The position numbers and the translations under genes were made by a program. Positions 1 to 9,141 of a stretch of 64,000 nt of DNA are shown one piece after another; the stretch's first letter is position 1; each line of letters opens with the position of its first letter. The notes under the pieces are model-generated. The model saw nothing but the letters and a program-made list of their open reading frames with translations, did not search any database and was not told where the DNA came from. This DNA is from Pseudomonas sp. RIT-PI-q (lineage in GTDB: Bacteria > Pseudomonadota > Gammaproteobacteria > Pseudomonadales > Pseudomonadaceae): contig NZ_LHPC01000007.1 of NCBI RefSeq assembly GCF_001297125.1, positions 248,001-312,000 on the forward strand, in the 5' to 3' direction.

Positions 1-1
1 G

Positions 2-58
2 TATCGCGAGGAAGGTCGGGCGTGGATGTTTGGGGTGACCTGGACACCTGAAATCTGA
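2..58 (+). CDS. C-terminal end of an outer-membrane receptor-like protein (partial)
   Basis: Only the last 18 codons and a TGA stop are in the window; the gene begins to the left. The readable tail is REEGRAWMFGVTWTPEI. The alternating aromatic and small residues resemble the final beta strand of a TonB-dependent receptor barrel. A receptor next to the BtuF-like gene, which is convergent with it, would suggest a cobalamin receptor (BtuB type). The tail is too short to prove family or substrate. Confidence 0.45.
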   Translation, partial: YREEGRAWMFGVTWTPEI

Positions 59-88
59 TCCGGGATTTGAATCGTCAGCACCGGCCTC

Positions 89-152
89 ATCGCGGGCAAG
101 CCCGCTCCCACAGGGGTCACACTGAACCTGTGGGAGCGGGCTTGCCCGCGAT
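89..152. repeat. REP doublet (inverted pair)
   Basis: Two copies of the GGGAGCGGGCTTGCCCGCGA palindrome face each other, with 25-bp arms and a 14-bp spacer. The doublet lies between the convergent receptor tail and btuF-like gene, where the transcript hairpin could act as a bidirectional 3' end. Confidence 0.9.
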
Positions 153-167
153 GCAGGCGACACGGTC

Positions 168-968
168 TCAACGGTCGGGCGCAATCACTCGGCACAACTT
201 GGCCGTCGCCTCGATCATCTGCCCGCTCGGCCGCTCCAGCCCCTTATCCGTGACCAATAGCAGCTGCCCCTGCGTCACCGCCGTCACTTGCGGCCAGGCC
301 TTCCACGCGTCGAGCTGCGCCTGATCGCTGGCCAGGATCACCTCGGGATTACGCTGCAACACCGCCTCCACACTGACTTGCGGGGCTGGCAACGTCAGGT
401 CGGCAAACACATTGCGCGCCCCGCACACTTCAAGCGCATCGCTGATGATCTGCCCGCCGCCGACGGTGTACAGCGGCCGATCCCAGACCTGATAAAACAC
501 CCGCAGCGGCTCATCCCGCCGATAGCGCTGGCGCAATGACTCCAGTCGCTGACGCAATTGTGCGGCCAATGGAACGCCGCGCTCAGGCCTGCCGAGTTGC
601 GTGGCAATTGCCTCGATCTGGGCGGTGAGTTGTTCAAGGTTGTGAGGTTCGGCAACGTAGGTGGGAATGTTCAAGCGCTTGAGTTGCTCACGCTGCGCCG
701 GGCCAACGCTGCCGGGCCAGAGCAGCAGTAAATCGGGTTTCAGGCTGAGTAATTGTTCCATGTCCAACTGGCCATAGCGGCCAACGGAAGGCAGGTCTTT
801 GAGTTCGCCCGGACGCTCGCCGGCGTCCAGCACACCCACCAGCAGGTCGGCTGAACCCAGCTCAACGACGATTTCAGACAGAGACGGCGCAAGGCTGACC
901 ACACGCTCAACCGCCCATGCAGAGCCGCTGACGGCCAGCAACAAAACCGCCAGCCAGGCCCGAAGCAT
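168..968 (-). CDS. btuF: Periplasmic cobalamin-binding protein, BtuF-like
   Basis: This 266-residue protein starts with a Sec signal peptide (about residues 1-20, cut after AWA). A helical-backbone metal-receptor fold follows, with the RVVSLAPSLSEIVVELG start typical of BtuF and FecB-like proteins. It is expected to bind vitamin B12 or cobinamide in the periplasm and pass it to a BtuCD importer. No BtuCD genes are in this window. The start ATG overlaps the stop of the upstream membrane-protein gene (ATGA), so it is translationally coupled to it and to ribA. A siderophore-type ligand cannot be excluded. Confidence 0.8.
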   Translation of the reverse strand: MLRAWLAVLLLAVSGSAWAVERVVSLAPSLSEIVVELGSADLLVGVLDAGERPGELKDLPSVGRYGQLDMEQLLSLKPDLLLLWPGSVGPAQREQLKRLNIPTYVAEPHNLEQLTAQIEAIATQLGRPERGVPLAAQLRQRLESLRQRYRRDEPLRVFYQVWDRPLYTVGGGQIISDALEVCGARNVFADLTLPAPQVSVEAVLQRNPEVILASDQAQLDAWKAWPQVTAVTQGQLLLVTDKGLERPSGQMIEATAKLCRVIAPDR

Positions 969-1387
969 CAGGCGAGTTGACGCGGGATACGGTAGAGGTA
1001 GAACAGCACCAGGGTCGACAACCCCAGCAGCACCAGCGGCACCGCTTCAAGGCCGACGAATACCGCCAGCGCGCCGATCCAGGCCGGCAGCGCAGCAGCG
1101 AGGAACGCCGTGCGGCGCTTGGCAGCCAGATCGATCCAGGCAGTGGGTTCTTCAGGAGTATCGAGGGCTTTTTGAGTCGCGATCAGCGCGTGCTTGTAGC
1201 CGCCAAAAAACTTCAGGCTGACAAACATCGAAGCCACACCGGCGATGAACAACGGCATCGCCAGCACCGGCAGAATCGCCTCACCCTGACCAAATACGCC
1301 GTTGATCACGAACAGCGGTAACAAGGCCAGCGCCAGGTATTGCCACCAGTTGACGGACAGTCGCCGCCGCACCTGACCGCGGGTCAC
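968..1387 (-). CDS. Small membrane protein, conserved next to ribA
   Basis: The protein has 139 residues with about four hydrophobic segments: near residues 14-32, 36-56, and two in the last 50 residues. I chose the GTG at 1387 because it overlaps the ribA stop (GTGA) and begins just before the first membrane segment; the longer open frame upstream reads low-complexity shadow sequence of ribA. The 3' end overlaps btuF by ATGA. No family is recognised with certainty. Its coupled position between ribA and a B12-binding protein suggests a cofactor-related membrane role, but that is inference. Confidence 0.7.
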   Translation of the reverse strand: MTRGQVRRRLSVNWWQYLALALLPLFVINGVFGQGEAILPVLAMPLFIAGVASMFVSLKFFGGYKHALIATQKALDTPEEPTAWIDLAAKRRTAFLAAALPAWIGALAVFVGLEAVPLVLLGLSTLVLFYLYRIPRQLA

Positions 1388-2001
1388 GCCCGGTCTGCCT
1401 CGCCCTGATGCTCGTTGCCCATCATGTGGTCGAGCTTGCTGGCCTTGGTGGCCAGGTAGAGTTTGTTGTGCGGGTTGTGGCCCGTGTGCAGCGGCACGCG
1501 CTCGGCGACCACGATGCCCATGTCGGTCAAGGCTTTGACCTTGCGTGGGTTGTTGGTCATCAGGCGCAGGGATTTCACGCCCAGATGCTCGAGCATCGGC
1601 AGGCACATGGCGTAGTCACGCTGGTCAGCGGCGAAGCCCAGACGCTCGTTGGCTTCAACGGTGTCGGCGCCGCCATCCTGCAATTCATAGGCGCGGATCT
1701 TGTTCAGCAGGCCAATGCCACGGCCTTCCTGACGCAAGTAGAGCAATACGCCACGCCCTTCACGGGCGATGGCCTGCAAGGCGGCCTCGAGTTGCGAGCC
1801 GCAGTCGCAACGCTGGCTGAACAAGGCATCGCCCGTCAGGCATTCGGAGTGCAACCGGCCGAGTACCGGGGCACCATCGGCGAATTCACCCAGGCTCAGC
1901 ACGACGTGCTCGCGCCCGTTTTCTTCATCGAGAAAGCCGTGCATGGTGAATTGCGCAAAAGGCGTTGGCAGCTTGGAAGCGGCGACAAAAACGACAGGCA
2001 C
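1384..2001 (-). CDS. ribA: GTP cyclohydrolase II
   Basis: This 205-residue enzyme opens the GTP ring to give 2,5-diamino-6-ribosylamino-pyrimidinone phosphate, the first purine-side step of riboflavin synthesis. The three zinc cysteines are present at C54, C65 and C67, in the same positions as in E. coli RibA. The RQEGRGIGL substrate motif follows. It is the only intact cyclohydrolase II in the window, because the matching domain of the RibBA protein at 5712-6803 has lost these residues. It heads a coupled unit with the small membrane protein and btuF. Confidence 0.96.
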   Translation of the reverse strand: MPVVFVAASKLPTPFAQFTMHGFLDEENGREHVVLSLGEFADGAPVLGRLHSECLTGDALFSQRCDCGSQLEAALQAIAREGRGVLLYLRQEGRGIGLLNKIRAYELQDGGADTVEANERLGFAADQRDYAMCLPMLEHLGVKSLRLMTNNPRKVKALTDMGIVVAERVPLHTGHNPHNKLYLATKASKLDHMMGNEHQGEADRA

Positions 2002-2133
2002 CGGTGTGCTCCTGATCTATAGGTACTGGAGATTCGCAGACGCGGCATTGTAACAGCAGGTTCCGACAGACGCTTAGGCTGAATTATGGGGCATAACGAT
2101 CAAAAAGTTAGATCACTGATGCCGGCATCCAAA

Positions 2134-2219
2134 CCTGTAGGAGCAAGCTTGCTCGCGATGGAGCGTCAGCCAGCACTCATCTATCTGACCCACCATCGCG
2201 AGCAAGCTCGCTCCTACAG
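2134..2219. repeat. REP doublet, GTAGGAGCAAGCTTGCTCGCGATGG type
   Basis: Inverted arms at 2134-2161 and 2193-2219 share the Pseudomonas REP layout but with an AAGCTTGCTCGCG core instead of GGGCTTGCCCGCG. The doublet fills the gap between ribA (its 5' side) and the 3' end of the solute-binding protein gene. Confidence 0.88.
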
Positions 2220-2249
2220 TGGGTTCGTGGTCGATTTCAGGCGTTGTGG

Positions 2250-2984
2250 TCAGTGGGTGTCGAATGGATAGGGTTGTTTCCAGCGTTCGAAAATCGGTTT
2301 CAACTGGCCGTTTTTCACCAATTGCTCCATGCGCTGGTCGAACAGCGCCATCAATGAACGGGCCTTGGGCGTATTGGCGAAGCACAAGTACAGCGGCAAT
2401 TCGGCGATATGGGTACGACGAAACTGGGTCGGATCCTTGGCCCGGCGGACGATGTAATCCACCTCGGTCAGCGCATCGATGTAGTAGTCGGCACGGTTGT
2501 GGATCAGCATCGACAGAATCCCGGTGCGCCGAACGACTTCGTTGTAACGGCGTACGTTGGGCAGATACGCCTGGTACTCGTAGCCTCGGACCCAGGCGAG
2601 TCGATAGTTGCCCAGGGTTTCCGGGGTTGGTGCCGGATTAGTCGCCAAACCCAGGGCATAGATGTGATCGGTATCGTAATTCCAGTGCGGATACAGCAGA
2701 TCGCTGACTTCATTACGATAACCGCCGACACAGGCATCCACTTCGCCGCGTTGCGCCAGGCCGATGGAGCGCGTGTACGGCTCGATACGAAAATCGACTT
2801 TGACACCCGCAGGCTCGAACACTTCCCGCAACACGTCCCAGCCCAATCCATGGCCATCGGCGGCGGTGTAGTCCTCCCACTCTTCACTGGCCAGGTGAAT
2901 CACTGACGGTGTCGTCGCAGCCTCTCCCGCTTGGGCGAGTGAACAAAACAGCGCGAGAACCATCATTAACCAGTGTCGAGCCAT
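2250..2984 (-). CDS. Periplasmic solute-binding protein, family 3 (amino-acid-binding type)
   Basis: The protein has 244 residues. A signal peptide ends after AQA at about residue 19, and a type II periplasmic binding fold of the SBP_bac_3 family follows, with conserved segments around PYTRSIGLAQRGEVDACVGG. The ATG at 2984 is preceded by GGAG and gives a proper signal peptide; the longer frame to 3101 runs into pgpA. No ABC permease is nearby, so it may be an orphan binding protein or a sensor-type protein. Its ligand cannot be told. It follows pgpA by 22 bases and may be cotranscribed. Confidence 0.8.
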   Translation of the reverse strand: MARHWLMMVLALFCSLAQAGEAATTPSVIHLASEEWEDYTAADGHGLGWDVLREVFEPAGVKVDFRIEPYTRSIGLAQRGEVDACVGGYRNEVSDLLYPHWNYDTDHIYALGLATNPAPTPETLGNYRLAWVRGYEYQAYLPNVRRYNEVVRRTGILSMLIHNRADYYIDALTEVDYIVRRAKDPTQFRRTHIAELPLYLCFANTPKARSLMALFDQRMEQLVKNGQLKPIFERWKQPYPFDTH

Positions 2985-3006
2985 CCCTAGTCTCCTGCTC
3001 CGCCAA

Positions 3007-3510
3007 TCATGCGAAAAGCCACACCAGCCCCTGCATCCCCAGCCACGCGAACACCCCGGCCAACACGTCATCGAGCATGATCCCGACGCCACCATGCACA
3101 TGCCGATCGATCCAGTGAATCGGCCACGGCTTGAGGATGTCGAAGAAGCGGAACATCAGGAATCCCGCCAGCAACCAGTACCAACCTTCCGGCACCAGCC
3201 ACAGGGTGATCCACATCCCGACCATTTCATCCCAGACGATGCCTTCGTGGTCGTGTACCCGCAAATCGTCGGCCACTTTGCCGCACAGCCAGAAGCCGAA
3301 CAGCATGGTGATGCCGAGCATCAGCCAATAGCCCCAGTCGGGCAACATCTGCCACAACGGGATAAAGGGTAGCGCAACCAGTGACCCCCAGGTGCCCGGT
3401 GCTTTTGGCAAGGTGCCCGAGCCGAAGCCGAACGCCAGGAAATGCCAGGGATTGCGCCAGACCGACGGCGGTACGAATTCCGCCGGGACCTGTTTGGGAT
3501 GATCTGTCAC
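3007..3510 (-). CDS. pgpA: Phosphatidylglycerophosphatase A
   Basis: This 167-residue inner-membrane enzyme removes phosphate from phosphatidylglycerophosphate to make phosphatidylglycerol. Family hallmarks are GFGSGTLPKAPGTWGS near the N-terminus, the acidic IVWDEMVGMW motif and several membrane helices. The start is a GTG overlapping the thiL stop (GTGA), which fixes the start and indicates coupling; the thiL-pgpA pairing is conserved in gammaproteobacteria. Confidence 0.95.
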   Translation of the reverse strand: MTDHPKQVPAEFVPPSVWRNPWHFLAFGFGSGTLPKAPGTWGSLVALPFIPLWQMLPDWGYWLMLGITMLFGFWLCGKVADDLRVHDHEGIVWDEMVGMWITLWLVPEGWYWLLAGFLMFRFFDILKPWPIHWIDRHVHGGVGIMLDDVLAGVFAWLGMQGLVWLFA

Positions 3511-4472
3511 GGTGTCTCCCGAAAATGTTGATAACCCCGGGTTTGCGGGGTGATGTCTTGCCCAGAAGCATCCAGCAGAACCACGCCCTGCCCCGCGACC
3601 ACACGCCCGACCACATGAATCGGCCAACCGTCGGCCAGCAACGCCGGTAACTCGCCGGGCGGCAAGGTGAACGCCAGCACGTAATCGTCACCGCCGCTCA
3701 GCGCGGCCTCTTCGGCGCCGGATTGACCGAGGAAGGCCACTAACGCATTCGACAGCGGCAACGTGCCCTGTTCAATCTCAATACCGACCTTCGACGCCAG
3801 CGCGATATGCCCGCAATCGGCGAGCAGGCCGTCGGAGATGTCCATCGCCGAGCTCGCCTTGTCACGCAGCGCCATGCCCAGACCAAGCTGCGGTTGTGGC
3901 GACCAGTAATGGCGCAGCAGCGGATCGGCAATGGCGGCGTCAGCGGTGCGTTGACCGAGCACCAGCGGCAAGGCGCCCGCCGCATTGCCCAGCTCGCCGC
4001 CGACACACAGCAAGTCGCCCGGCTGCGCGCCGCTGCGAGTCAACGCTTTGCCGACAGGTACGCGCCCAAACACGGTCATCGTCAGGCTCAATGGCCCACG
4101 GGTGGTATCACCGCCCACCAGCGCCACACCACAGCTCTGCGCCATGACATTCAAACCACGGGCGTAGGCATCCAGCCAATCGGCGGTCACCGTCGGCAAG
4201 GTCAGGGCAAGGGTAAAGGCGACAGGAGTGGCGCCCATGGCAGCCAGATCGCTGACCGCCACGGCCAGCGAGCGCTGACCGAGCAGAAACGGGTCACAAG
4301 GATCTGCGAAATGCACACCGGCAACCAGCGTGTCGGTGGAAATCGCCAACTGCTCCCCGGGAGGAACAGCCAGCAAGGCGCAGTCATCGCCGATTCCGAG
4401 GGCAACGCCTTCGCCGCCCTGCGCACAAGGCGCGGCGGCGAAGAAGTTGCGGATCAGCTCAAACTCGCCCAT
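3507..4472 (-). CDS. thiL: Thiamine-monophosphate kinase
   Basis: This 321-residue enzyme phosphorylates thiamine monophosphate to thiamine diphosphate. It belongs to the AIR-synthase/ThiL fold. GIGDDCALL near residue 37, GGDTTRGPLSLTMT and SAMDISDGLLAD are the metal and ATP-binding segments. I start it at MGEFELIRNFF, the usual ThiL N-terminus, rather than at the ATG ten codons upstream. It lies downstream of nusB, with a palindromic repeat in between, and is translationally coupled to pgpA. Confidence 0.96.
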   Translation of the reverse strand: MGEFELIRNFFAAAPCAQGGEGVALGIGDDCALLAVPPGEQLAISTDTLVAGVHFADPCDPFLLGQRSLAVAVSDLAAMGATPVAFTLALTLPTVTADWLDAYARGLNVMAQSCGVALVGGDTTRGPLSLTMTVFGRVPVGKALTRSGAQPGDLLCVGGELGNAAGALPLVLGQRTADAAIADPLLRHYWSPQPQLGLGMALRDKASSAMDISDGLLADCGHIALASKVGIEIEQGTLPLSNALVAFLGQSGAEEAALSGGDDYVLAFTLPPGELPALLADGWPIHVVGRVVAGQGVVLLDASGQDITPQTRGYQHFRETP

Positions 4473-4501
4473 TGGGTGTCCTGTCTCACCAATACTGTTC
4501 A

Positions 4502-4609
4502 TTTTTTAGCGGCGTCTGGTGTCGCCATACTGCGTTGCCGCTCCTCGCCATAGCCAGCTATGACTCGTCGCGGCGCCTTGTCTGGCAACACCAGCCACTC
4601 GCTAAAAAA
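4502..4609. repeat. Imperfect 108-bp palindromic repeat between nusB and thiL
   Basis: The outer arms TTTTTTAGCGGCGTCTGGTG (4502-4521) and the matching CACCAGCCACTCGCTAAAAAA side (ending at 4609) form a long imperfect hairpin. The centre contains CCATAGCCAGCTATG. It is unlike the REP family and looks like a dispersed intergenic element. In the nusB-thiL transcript it would form a strong hairpin ending in a U-run, so it may attenuate thiL. Confidence 0.6.
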
Positions 4610-4646
4610 CGAACGTATCGGCGAGACAGGGCACTGCAAGCGCCAA

Positions 4647-5147
4647 TCAGCGCTTGAACGCCTTCACTTCAGCTTCACGCAGACGCGGGGCCAGTTTGTC
4701 GAGTACACCGTTGACGAACTTGTGGCCGTCGGTGGACCCGAAGCCCTTGGCCAGCTCGATACCTTCGTTGATCACAACGCGGTACGGCACGTCGACGCGC
4801 TTGAGCAGTCCCCAGGTGGACAGGCGCAGAACCGCCAGTTCAACCGGATCAAGCTCTTCGATGGTGATGTCCAGGCACGGCGTCAGTGCAGCGTCGATCT
4901 CAGGCTTGTGGGCCGGAACGCCGTGCAGGATATCGTGGAAATAAGCGGCATCGACATCGCTGAAATCGTTATCGACCCGGAACTGCGCTTCGATCTCGTT
5001 CAGCGACTGCTTGGCCATGTGCCATTGGTACAGCGCCTGAGTCGCGAGCTGACGGGCTTCGCGACGCTTGACGCTTTTCGATGGCTTGCCGGCATCCGCA
5101 GGCTTTGGATCGCGCGGGTTGAAACGATCGCTTTCGTCGCTAATCAC
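4647..5147 (-). CDS. nusB: Transcription antitermination protein NusB
   Basis: This 166-residue RNA-binding protein joins NusE (S10, encoded at 58651-58962) on boxA RNA during rRNA antitermination. The core [20 protein letters not shown] and the C-terminal [26 protein letters not shown] are typical. A charged extension of about 25 residues precedes the domain, as in other Pseudomonas. It overlaps the 3' end of ribH by four bases. Confidence 0.97.
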   Translation of the reverse strand: MISDESDRFNPRDPKPADAGKPSKSVKRREARQLATQALYQWHMAKQSLNEIEAQFRVDNDFSDVDAAYFHDILHGVPAHKPEIDAALTPCLDITIEELDPVELAVLRLSTWGLLKRVDVPYRVVINEGIELAKGFGSTDGHKFVNGVLDKLAPRLREAEVKAFKR

Positions 5148-5620
5148 TTGGCCTCCAACTGCGCCAGCAGGCTGACCATTTCCAGAGCGGACAGGGCAGC
5201 TTCAGCACCTTTGTTACCGGCCTTGGTGCCGGAACGTTCGATGGCTTGCTCGATGGAATCAACGGTCAGGACGCCGAAAGCGACCGGAACGCCGAACTCC
5301 ATGGACACCTGGGCCAGGCCCTTGGTGCATTCGCCAGCCACGTATTCGAAGTGCGGAGTACCGCCACGAATGACCGCGCCCAGGGCGATGATTGCCGCGT
5401 ATTCGCCCTTCTGAGCGACTTTCTGCGCAACCAGCGGGATTTCGAAGGCGCCAGGCGCGCGGATGATGGTGATGTCGCTTTCGCTCACACCGTGGCGAAC
5501 CAGGGCATCAACTGCACCGCTGACCAGGCTTTCAACGACGAAGCTGTTGAAACGGCCTACTACCAAAGCGTAGCGGCCTTTAGGGGCGATGAACGTACCT
5601 TCGATGGTCTTCAGGGTCAT
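5144..5620 (-). CDS. ribH: 6,7-dimethyl-8-ribityllumazine synthase
   Basis: This 158-residue protein condenses the pyrimidine and the butanone phosphate made by RibBA to give lumazine, the penultimate riboflavin step. Signature segments are [18 protein letters not shown], the [14 protein letters not shown] turn, [15 protein letters not shown] with the catalytic His, and [23 protein letters not shown]. It lies between ribBA and nusB on the same strand. Pseudomonas annotations sometimes call it ribE; that symbol is used here for riboflavin synthase. Confidence 0.96.
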   Translation of the reverse strand: MTLKTIEGTFIAPKGRYALVVGRFNSFVVESLVSGAVDALVRHGVSESDITIIRAPGAFEIPLVAQKVAQKGEYAAIIALGAVIRGGTPHFEYVAGECTKGLAQVSMEFGVPVAFGVLTVDSIEQAIERSGTKAGNKGAEAALSALEMVSLLAQLEAK

Positions 5621-5711
5621 TCGTTAGATCTCTTAAAGAGCCGGGACGCGTTTTCTACGCGTCCCTCAGTGATTTGTTAGCCGCGAATCAACGACAGGAA
5701 ACAACCGGTCA

Positions 5712-6803
5712 TTATTCGGAGGGCACGTATTCTACAACTTCCAGATCGAAACCGGATATCGCATTAAATTTCATCGGCGCACTCATCAGGCGCATTTTGC
5801 GTACACCCAGGTCCCGAAGGATCTGCGAACCGGCACCGACAATGCTGTAGGTGGTCGGTTTTTTCGCGACCGCGTGGTCGGCGGTTTCACGAATATGCGC
5901 CAGCAACACGTCGCCATCGAGCGGGTGACCGAGCAGCAGCACCACGCCGCTGCCAGCCTCGGCGACCGCAGCCATGGCGGCGCGCAGGCTCCAGCGGCCG
6001 GGCTGCTTGACCATCAGCAGGTCGCGCAGCGGGTCCATGTTATGCACCCGCACCAGCGTCGGTTCTTCGGCGCACACGGTGCCCAGGGTCAGTGCCATGT
6101 GCACGTCGCCTTCCACGGAATCACGATAGGTCACCAGGTTGAATTGGCCCAGTTCGCTGTCCAGCGGCTGCTCGGCAATCCGCTGAACGGTACGTTCGTG
6201 GATCATCCGGTAGTGAATCAGGTCGGCGATGGTGCCGATTTTGATGTTGTGTTCGGCGGCGAAGGTTTCCAGTTCGGCGCGACGGGACATGGTGCCGTCG
6301 TCGTTCATCACTTCGCAGATCACGCCGCTTGGCTCGAAACCGGCCATACGCGCCAGGTCGCACGCCGCTTCGGTGTGGCCGGCACGGGCCAGGGTGCCGC
6401 CGGCCTGGGCCATCAGCGGAAAGATGTGACCGGGGCTGACGATGTCTTCAGCCTTGGCGTCTTTCGCGGCAGCGGCCTGCACGGTGCGCGCACGGTCGGC
6501 GGCGGAGATGCCGGTGGTCACGCCAATAGCCGCTTCGATCGATACGGTGAACTTGGTGCCGAAACCGGAACCGTTGCGCGGCGCCATCAGGGGCAGCTTC
6601 AGCAGTTCGCAGCGCTCGCGGCTCATCGGCATGCAGATCAGGCCACGGGCGTGCTTGGCCATGAAGTTGATGTGTTCAGGCTGGCAGCACTCGGCGGCCA
6701 TGATCAGGTCGCCTTCGTTCTCGCGGTCTTCGTCATCCATGAGGATGACCATCTTGCCTTGGCGGATGTCTTCTACCAGTTCTTCGATGCTATTGAGCGC
6801 CAC
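5712..6803 (-). CDS. ribBA: 3,4-dihydroxy-2-butanone-4-phosphate synthase with degenerate cyclohydrolase II domain (RibBX type)
   Basis: The N-terminal RibB domain (about residues 1-205) is intact, with the acidic DDEDRENEGDL metal site and the HTEAACDLARMAG segment. It converts ribulose 5-phosphate to the four-carbon riboflavin precursor. The C-terminal part aligns with RibA in outline, but the three zinc cysteines are absent and RQEGRGIGL is replaced by LGHPLDGDVLL. It therefore should not make GTP cyclohydrolase II; the intact ribA at 1384-2001 would do that. This matches the RibBX variant known in Proteobacteria. The GTG start at 6803 follows a GGGGGG ribosome site and gives 363 residues. 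Confidence 0.93.
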   Translation of the reverse strand: MALNSIEELVEDIRQGKMVILMDDEDRENEGDLIMAAECCQPEHINFMAKHARGLICMPMSRERCELLKLPLMAPRNGSGFGTKFTVSIEAAIGVTTGISAADRARTVQAAAAKDAKAEDIVSPGHIFPLMAQAGGTLARAGHTEAACDLARMAGFEPSGVICEVMNDDGTMSRRAELETFAAEHNIKIGTIADLIHYRMIHERTVQRIAEQPLDSELGQFNLVTYRDSVEGDVHMALTLGTVCAEEPTLVRVHNMDPLRDLLMVKQPGRWSLRAAMAAVAEAGSGVVLLLGHPLDGDVLLAHIRETADHAVAKKPTTYSIVGAGSQILRDLGVRKMRLMSAPMKFNAISGFDLEVVEYVPSE

Positions 6804-6834
6804 AAGGCACCCCCCTTCTTTCGAAATTTGAGCT

Positions 6835-7500
6835 TCAGGATTTGAGGTAGCCGTTTTGGGCCAGAAAGCTTTCGGTGATGTTCCCGGATTTTGTAGGCTC
6901 TGCGGCCTTGTCGCCCAGCAACAGGCGTTCCAGATAACGTGCCAGCAAGTCAACTTCAAGGTTCACCCGGCGACCTGGCTGGTACGACGCCATGATGGTT
7001 TCGCTCAGGGTGTGCGGAATGATCGTCAGCAGGAACTCGGCGCCATCGACCGCGTTCACGGTCAGGCTGGTGCCGTCGACCGTAATCGAGCCTTTATGGG
7101 CGATGTACTTGGCCAGTTCTTTTGGTGCGCGGATGCGAAATTCCACGGCCCGGGCGTTTTCGGTACGGGCAACCACTTCGCCCACACCATCGACGTGACC
7201 GCTGACCAGGTGCCCGCCCAGACGCGTGGTCGGGGTCAGGGCTTTTTCCAGGTTCACCGGGCTGCCGCTTTTCAGGTCGTTCATCGCGGTGCAATCGAGC
7301 GTTTCGCGACTGACGTCCGCCGCAAAGCCGTTGCCTGGCAGTTCAACAGCGGTCAGGCACACGCCGTTGACCGCGATGCTGTCGCCCAGTTTGACGTCGC
7401 TCAAATCGAGCTTGCCGGTTTCTACGTGGACCCGCACATCTCCGCCTTTTGGGGTCAATGCACGAATACTGCCGATGGATTCGATGATGCCGGTAAACAT
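6835..7500 (-). CDS. ribE: Riboflavin synthase, alpha chain
   Basis: This 221-residue enzyme dismutates two lumazines into riboflavin plus the pyrimidine. It has the canonical start MFTGIIESIGSI and two tandem lumazine-binding barrels (about residues 1-97 and 98-195), each with a GDSIAVNGVCLT or GSITVDGTSLTVN motif. The ATG at 7500 has a GAGGAGG ribosome site eight bases upstream; the frame open to 7599 reads through the intergenic gap. It lies between ribD and ribBA in the riboflavin operon. Confidence 0.96.
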   Translation of the reverse strand: MFTGIIESIGSIRALTPKGGDVRVHVETGKLDLSDVKLGDSIAVNGVCLTAVELPGNGFAADVSRETLDCTAMNDLKSGSPVNLEKALTPTTRLGGHLVSGHVDGVGEVVARTENARAVEFRIRAPKELAKYIAHKGSITVDGTSLTVNAVDGAEFLLTIIPHTLSETIMASYQPGRRVNLEVDLLARYLERLLLGDKAAEPTKSGNITESFLAQNGYLKS

Positions 7501-7546
7501 GAAGTCCTCCTCGAGAACAAAACCTTCGCTTGGCGCAGGCCGGGAA

Positions 7547-8680
7547 TTATACGCTCGCCGCTGGCACAGGAATGGCGATGACTCGCCAGTCATCGCCAAC
7601 CGCGCGGATTTCGGTGATTTTGAGCGCGGGCGCGTCTTTCATTTGCGCCAGCGGCCAGTCCAGCAATGGGCGGGCCGAGGAGCCAAGGAACTTGCCGGCA
7701 ATGAATATCTGGAATTCATCCACCAGGCCTTGCTGGGCAAAAGCTCCGGCCAGACGCGGCCCCGCCTCGACCAACACTTCGTTGACCCCACGGGCGGCGA
7801 GCTCGACCAGCAGTTTGCGCAGGTCGACCAAACCGTCGTCGCCAGCCACGATCAGGCATTCCGGGCCGTTGGCGTATTGCTCTTCGATGGCCATGCAGGT
7901 GGCGACCAGCGCCGGGCCGGCCTTGAAGAACGGTGCGTCCAGTGGCACTCGCAGACGGCCGTCGATCAGCACCCGCAGCGGCGGGCGACTCATGGCCAGG
8001 GCGGTTTGCTCGGCGTCCAGGCCCAGTTCGTCGGCGCGCACGGTCAAGCGGGCATTGTCCGCCAGCACCGTGTCGGCACCGGTCAGCACCACGCTGGCCT
8101 GGGCGCGCAGGCGTTGCACTGCCGAGCGCGCGGCCGGGCCGGTGATCCATTGGCTTTCGCCGCTTTCCATCGCCGTGCGACCGTCGAGGCTCATGGCCAA
8201 CTTGACCCGCACGAACGGCAAGCCGTGTTCCATGCGCTTGAGGAAGCCTTCGTTGAGCTTGCGCGCCTCGCCTTCCAGCACGCCGCTTTCAGTGGCGATA
8301 CCGGCCTGAGCCAGGCGCTGCAGGCCGCGACCGGCGACCGACGGGTTCGGGTCCTGCATCGCCGCGACAACCCGGGCAACGCCCGCATGCACCAGCGCAT
8401 CGGCGCAGGGCGGCGTGCGGCCGTGGTGGCTGCAAGGTTCGAGGGTTACGTAGGCGGTGGCGCCCCGGGCCTTGTCACCAGCGGCGCGCAAGGCGTGGAC
8501 TTCGGCGTGAGGTTCACCGGTGCGCACGTGCCAGCCTTCGCCGACAATCTCCCCGTCACGCACGACCACGCAGCCCACCCGTGGGTTGGGGTGCGTCGTG
8601 TAGTGACCTTTGCGCGCCAGTTCCAGGGCACGGGCCATGTAATGGGCGTCGAGGATCGCTTGCTCTGCGGACGTGGTCAT
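7547..8680 (-). CDS. ribD: Bifunctional pyrimidine deaminase/reductase RibD
   Basis: The 377-residue protein carries the two middle steps of riboflavin synthesis. The N-terminal deaminase domain has zinc ligands H58, C83 and C92 with catalytic E60 (HAEVHAL and [11 protein letters not shown]). The C-terminal NADPH-dependent reductase starts near residue 150 ([14 protein letters not shown]). The ATG start overlaps the nrdR stop by four bases, so nrdR and ribD are translationally coupled. Confidence 0.96.
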   Translation of the reverse strand: MTTSAEQAILDAHYMARALELARKGHYTTHPNPRVGCVVVRDGEIVGEGWHVRTGEPHAEVHALRAAGDKARGATAYVTLEPCSHHGRTPPCADALVHAGVARVVAAMQDPNPSVAGRGLQRLAQAGIATESGVLEGEARKLNEGFLKRMEHGLPFVRVKLAMSLDGRTAMESGESQWITGPAARSAVQRLRAQASVVLTGADTVLADNARLTVRADELGLDAEQTALAMSRPPLRVLIDGRLRVPLDAPFFKAGPALVATCMAIEEQYANGPECLIVAGDDGLVDLRKLLVELAARGVNEVLVEAGPRLAGAFAQQGLVDEFQIFIAGKFLGSSARPLLDWPLAQMKDAPALKITEIRAVGDDWRVIAIPVPAASV

Positions 8681-9141
8681 TCTTTCACCGGCTCACGGGC
8701 CAGGCGATCGATCTCTTCACGGAACTCGTTGAGGTCCTGGAAGCGTCGATACACGGAGGCGAAACGAATGTAGGCGACCTCGTCGAGCTTTTGCAGCTCG
8801 GCCATCACCAGTTCACCGACCACGAGGGATTTGACCTCGCGCTCGCCGGTGGCTCGCAGTTTGTGTTTGATGTGCACCAACGACGATTCCAGGCGTTCGA
8901 CACTCACCGGGCGCTTTTCGAGGGCACGCTGCATGCCGGCGCGGAGTTTTTCTTCGTCGAACGGCTGACGACTGCCGTCGGTTTTGATCAGGCGCGGCAA
9001 CACCAGTTCGGCGGTCTCGAACGTCGTGAAACGCTCGCCGCAGGCCAGGCATTCGCGCCGGCGGCGCACCTGTTCGCCCTCGGCGACCAGACGCGAGTCG
9101 ATGACCTTGGTGTCGTTGGCACCGCAGAAGGGACAGTGCAT
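8677..9141 (-). CDS. nrdR: Transcriptional repressor NrdR
   Basis: The 154-residue regulator represses ribonucleotide reductase genes in response to dATP. Zinc ribbon cysteines C3, C6, C31 and C34 lie in [10 protein letters not shown] and ECLACGERF. An ATP-cone domain follows (about residues 49-139). The ATG at 9141 puts the zinc ribbon at the very N-terminus, as in the family; longer frames to 9198 or 9269 are not supported. It is the first gene of the riboflavin chain here. Confidence 0.97.
   Translation of the reverse strand: MHCPFCGANDTKVIDSRLVAEGEQVRRRRECLACGERFTTFETAELVLPRLIKTDGSRQPFDEEKLRAGMQRALEKRPVSVERLESSLVHIKHKLRATGEREVKSLVVGELVMAELQKLDEVAYIRFASVYRRFQDLNEFREEIDRLAREPVKE

Noticed and set aside
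5621..7546. FMN riboswitch in the riboflavin gene chain
   Set aside because: The gaps between ribD, ribE, ribBA and ribH are 31-91 bases and show no RFN-element pairing pattern.
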